From positions 1 through 17,535 of the forward strand of contig JBGPFS010000028.1 of NCBI GenBank assembly GCA_041483455.1: 17,535 nt of DNA, given 5' to 3'. Position 1 is the stretch's first letter; every line of letters starts with the position of its first letter. The stretch is from JBGPFS01 sp041483455. GTDB taxonomy: Bacteria; Chloroflexota; Limnocylindria; Limnocylindrales; CSP1-4. Below are positions 16,043 through 17,535 of the stretch, piece by piece. The position numbers were made by a program, and so were the translations under genes. Under the pieces are notes generated by a model. It saw nothing but the letters and a program-made list of their open reading frames with translations. It was not told the DNA's origin and did no database searches.

Positions 16043-16051
16043 TGTGGATAA
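16043..16051 (-). promoter_or_regulatory. DnaA box (perfect consensus)
   Basis: TGTGGATAA on the plus strand is the complement of TTATCCACA, the high-affinity DnaA box. It is about 30 bp upstream of the parA -10 region, so DnaA could act on parA transcription or mark proximity to the replication origin. Confidence 0.7.
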
Positions 16052-16082
16052 CTCGTGGGTTTCGCCGAAGCGTGACGTGCGG

Positions 16083-16091
16083 TAGCATGAC
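16083..16091 (+). promoter_or_regulatory. Candidate -10 of parAB
   Basis: TAGCATGAC followed by GGTC closely parallels the mraZ -10 region TAGAATGACGGTC. The predicted start is near 16095, about 53 nt before the parA GTG. The -35 region is poor. Confidence 0.5.
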
Positions 16092-16147
16092 GGTCCCCAA
16101 CCCGCGTCAGCGGACTCGGCGCATCCTAGGATCGAGGTGATGCCCTG

Positions 16148-16907
<760 letters not shown>

Positions 16908-16915
<8 letters not shown>

Positions 16916-17535
16916 GCCCGATTTCCGCGCGATGTCGACGCGGCGTCTGTCCGAGGAGCGCGAACTCGGCCCGTCGATCATCAGCCTCCTCTCCCCCGAG
17001 GGGACGAACAACAACGTCGGCGTCCGGCACGTTCCGGTAGGCCGGATCGAGGCCAATCCGGACCAACCCCGGATGGTCTTCGAGCAAACCTCCCTCGACG
17101 AGCTGGCCGCCTCGGTTCGCGAGCACGGGATCCTCCAGCCGGTCCTCGTGCGACCGTTCGGCGCGCCCGGTCATTACCAGCTCGTCGCCGGCGAGCGTCG
17201 GTGGCGTGCCGCGAAGGCGGCCGGACTGTCGACCATCCCGGCGATGATCCAGGAACTTGACGACGAGACATCGCTCGAGATCGCGATCATCGAGAACCTC
17301 CAGCGCGAGGACCTCTCACCGCTCGAAGAAGCCACGATGTATGACCGAATGGTCAAGGACCACGGCTACAGCATCCGGCGGCTCGCCCAGAAGCTGGGCA
17401 AGGACAAGGGCTACCTCGAGAACCGCCTGCGGCTTGCCGACGCGCCGGAGGAGATCCGCGAGCTCGTGTCTTTGCGCAAGGACACGATCTCCCACGCCTA
17501 CGAGCTGATGAAGGTCGAGGATCCGAGGAAGCGAC
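16908..17535 (+). CDS. parB: Chromosome partitioning protein ParB (Spo0J), N-terminal part
   Basis: CTP-dependent DNA clamp that loads at parS and spreads. The first 209 codons are present; the C-terminal dimer domain is off the right edge. Visible are I-E-A-N-P-D-Q-P-R (47-55), the CTP-binding boxes A-G-E-R-R-W-R-A (94-101) and I-E-N-L-Q-R-E-D-L (128-136), and the helix-turn-helix (about 155-176). In that helix the usual G-K-S-R-S block reads G-K-D-K-G-Y-L-E-N-R-L-R-L. The start is TTG at 16908, inside the end of parA, with GGGAGG about 9 nt upstream; an ATG at 16932 has no such site. Codons 187-193 (V-S-L-R-K-D-T) are made by palindrome copy 3. Confidence 0.94.
17467..17484. promoter_or_regulatory. 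Palindromic motif, copy 3, inside parB
   Basis: TGTCTTTGCGCAAGGACA, identical to copy 2, here extended by CG on each side to a 22-bp palindrome with one mismatched pair. It lies in frame in parB and uses the codons TCT and TTG, which look rare in the neighbouring GC-rich genes. That suggests selection on the DNA sequence itself. Confidence 0.75.

Larger units (their letters stand above)
15803..16147. other. Divergent intergenic region between pccB and parA (oriC-like elements)
   Basis: These 345 bases hold no gene. From the pccB side they contain the pccB leader with a CTGCCGG-G-CCGGCAG inverted repeat (15859-15873) and palindrome copy 2, a TAGAAT -10 on the minus strand, a 10-bp GC hairpin (15978-16006), two inverted DnaA boxes (16009-16051), and a TAGCAT -10 for parA. 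There is no AT-rich unwinding tract, so if this is linked to the origin it is probably a flank or DnaA-regulated promoter, not the full oriC. Confidence 0.6.

Overview
The window is about 70% GC with dense coding on both strands. It looks like a chromosomal segment of a high-GC bacterium, most likely Chloroflexota of the Limnocylindria type. That assignment rests on composition, the LysM/Cys-domain protein and the gene mix; a deep Actinobacteriota lineage cannot be excluded by reading alone. No insertion sequence, phage gene, CRISPR array, tRNA or rRNA was seen.

Layout, left to right. (1) 1-937, minus strand: the head of the division and cell wall cluster, mraZ then rsmH (cut by the window edge), with a good sigma-70 promoter and three MraZ boxes at exact 10-bp period. 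(2) 1154-2035, minus: a membrane protein with a four-cysteine N-terminal domain and an external LysM domain; divergent from it, a small conserved-looking Cys protein at 2235-2477. (3) 2519-2867, minus: the RNase P RNA gene, directly behind a ribonuclease HI gene that is coupled to sdhB. (4) 2877-6748, minus: sdhC-sdhD-sdhA-sdhB-RNase HI. (5) 6953-9506, plus: sucC-sucD and a small unknown gene. (6) 9547-15802, minus: carboxyltransferase, biotin carboxylase, biotin carrier, methylmalonyl-CoA mutase large subunit, methylmalonyl-CoA epimerase. (7) 15803-16147: an intergenic region with promoters, a strong hairpin and an inverted pair of DnaA boxes. (8) 16148 to the end, plus: parA and the start of parB.

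Taken together, 2.9-15.8 kb encodes almost the whole route propionyl-CoA to (S)- then (R)-methylmalonyl-CoA to succinyl-CoA to succinate to fumarate. The cobalamin-binding subunit of the mutase and its chaperone are absent from the window.

The most striking unexplained signal is an 18-bp palindrome, TGTCTTTGCGCAAGGACA or a close variant, present three times within 3.3 kb (14181, 15885, 17467): twice in leaders of the carboxylase operon and once inside parB, where it uses codons that look unusual for this genome. It could be a divergent parS-type centromere site or an operator for the carboxylase genes. Other signals not covered by the gene calls are a 19-bp perfect inverted repeat bracketing the rsmH start, a CTG start overlapping the sdhB stop for RNase HI, and a shared -10 motif TAGAATG upstream of several operons.
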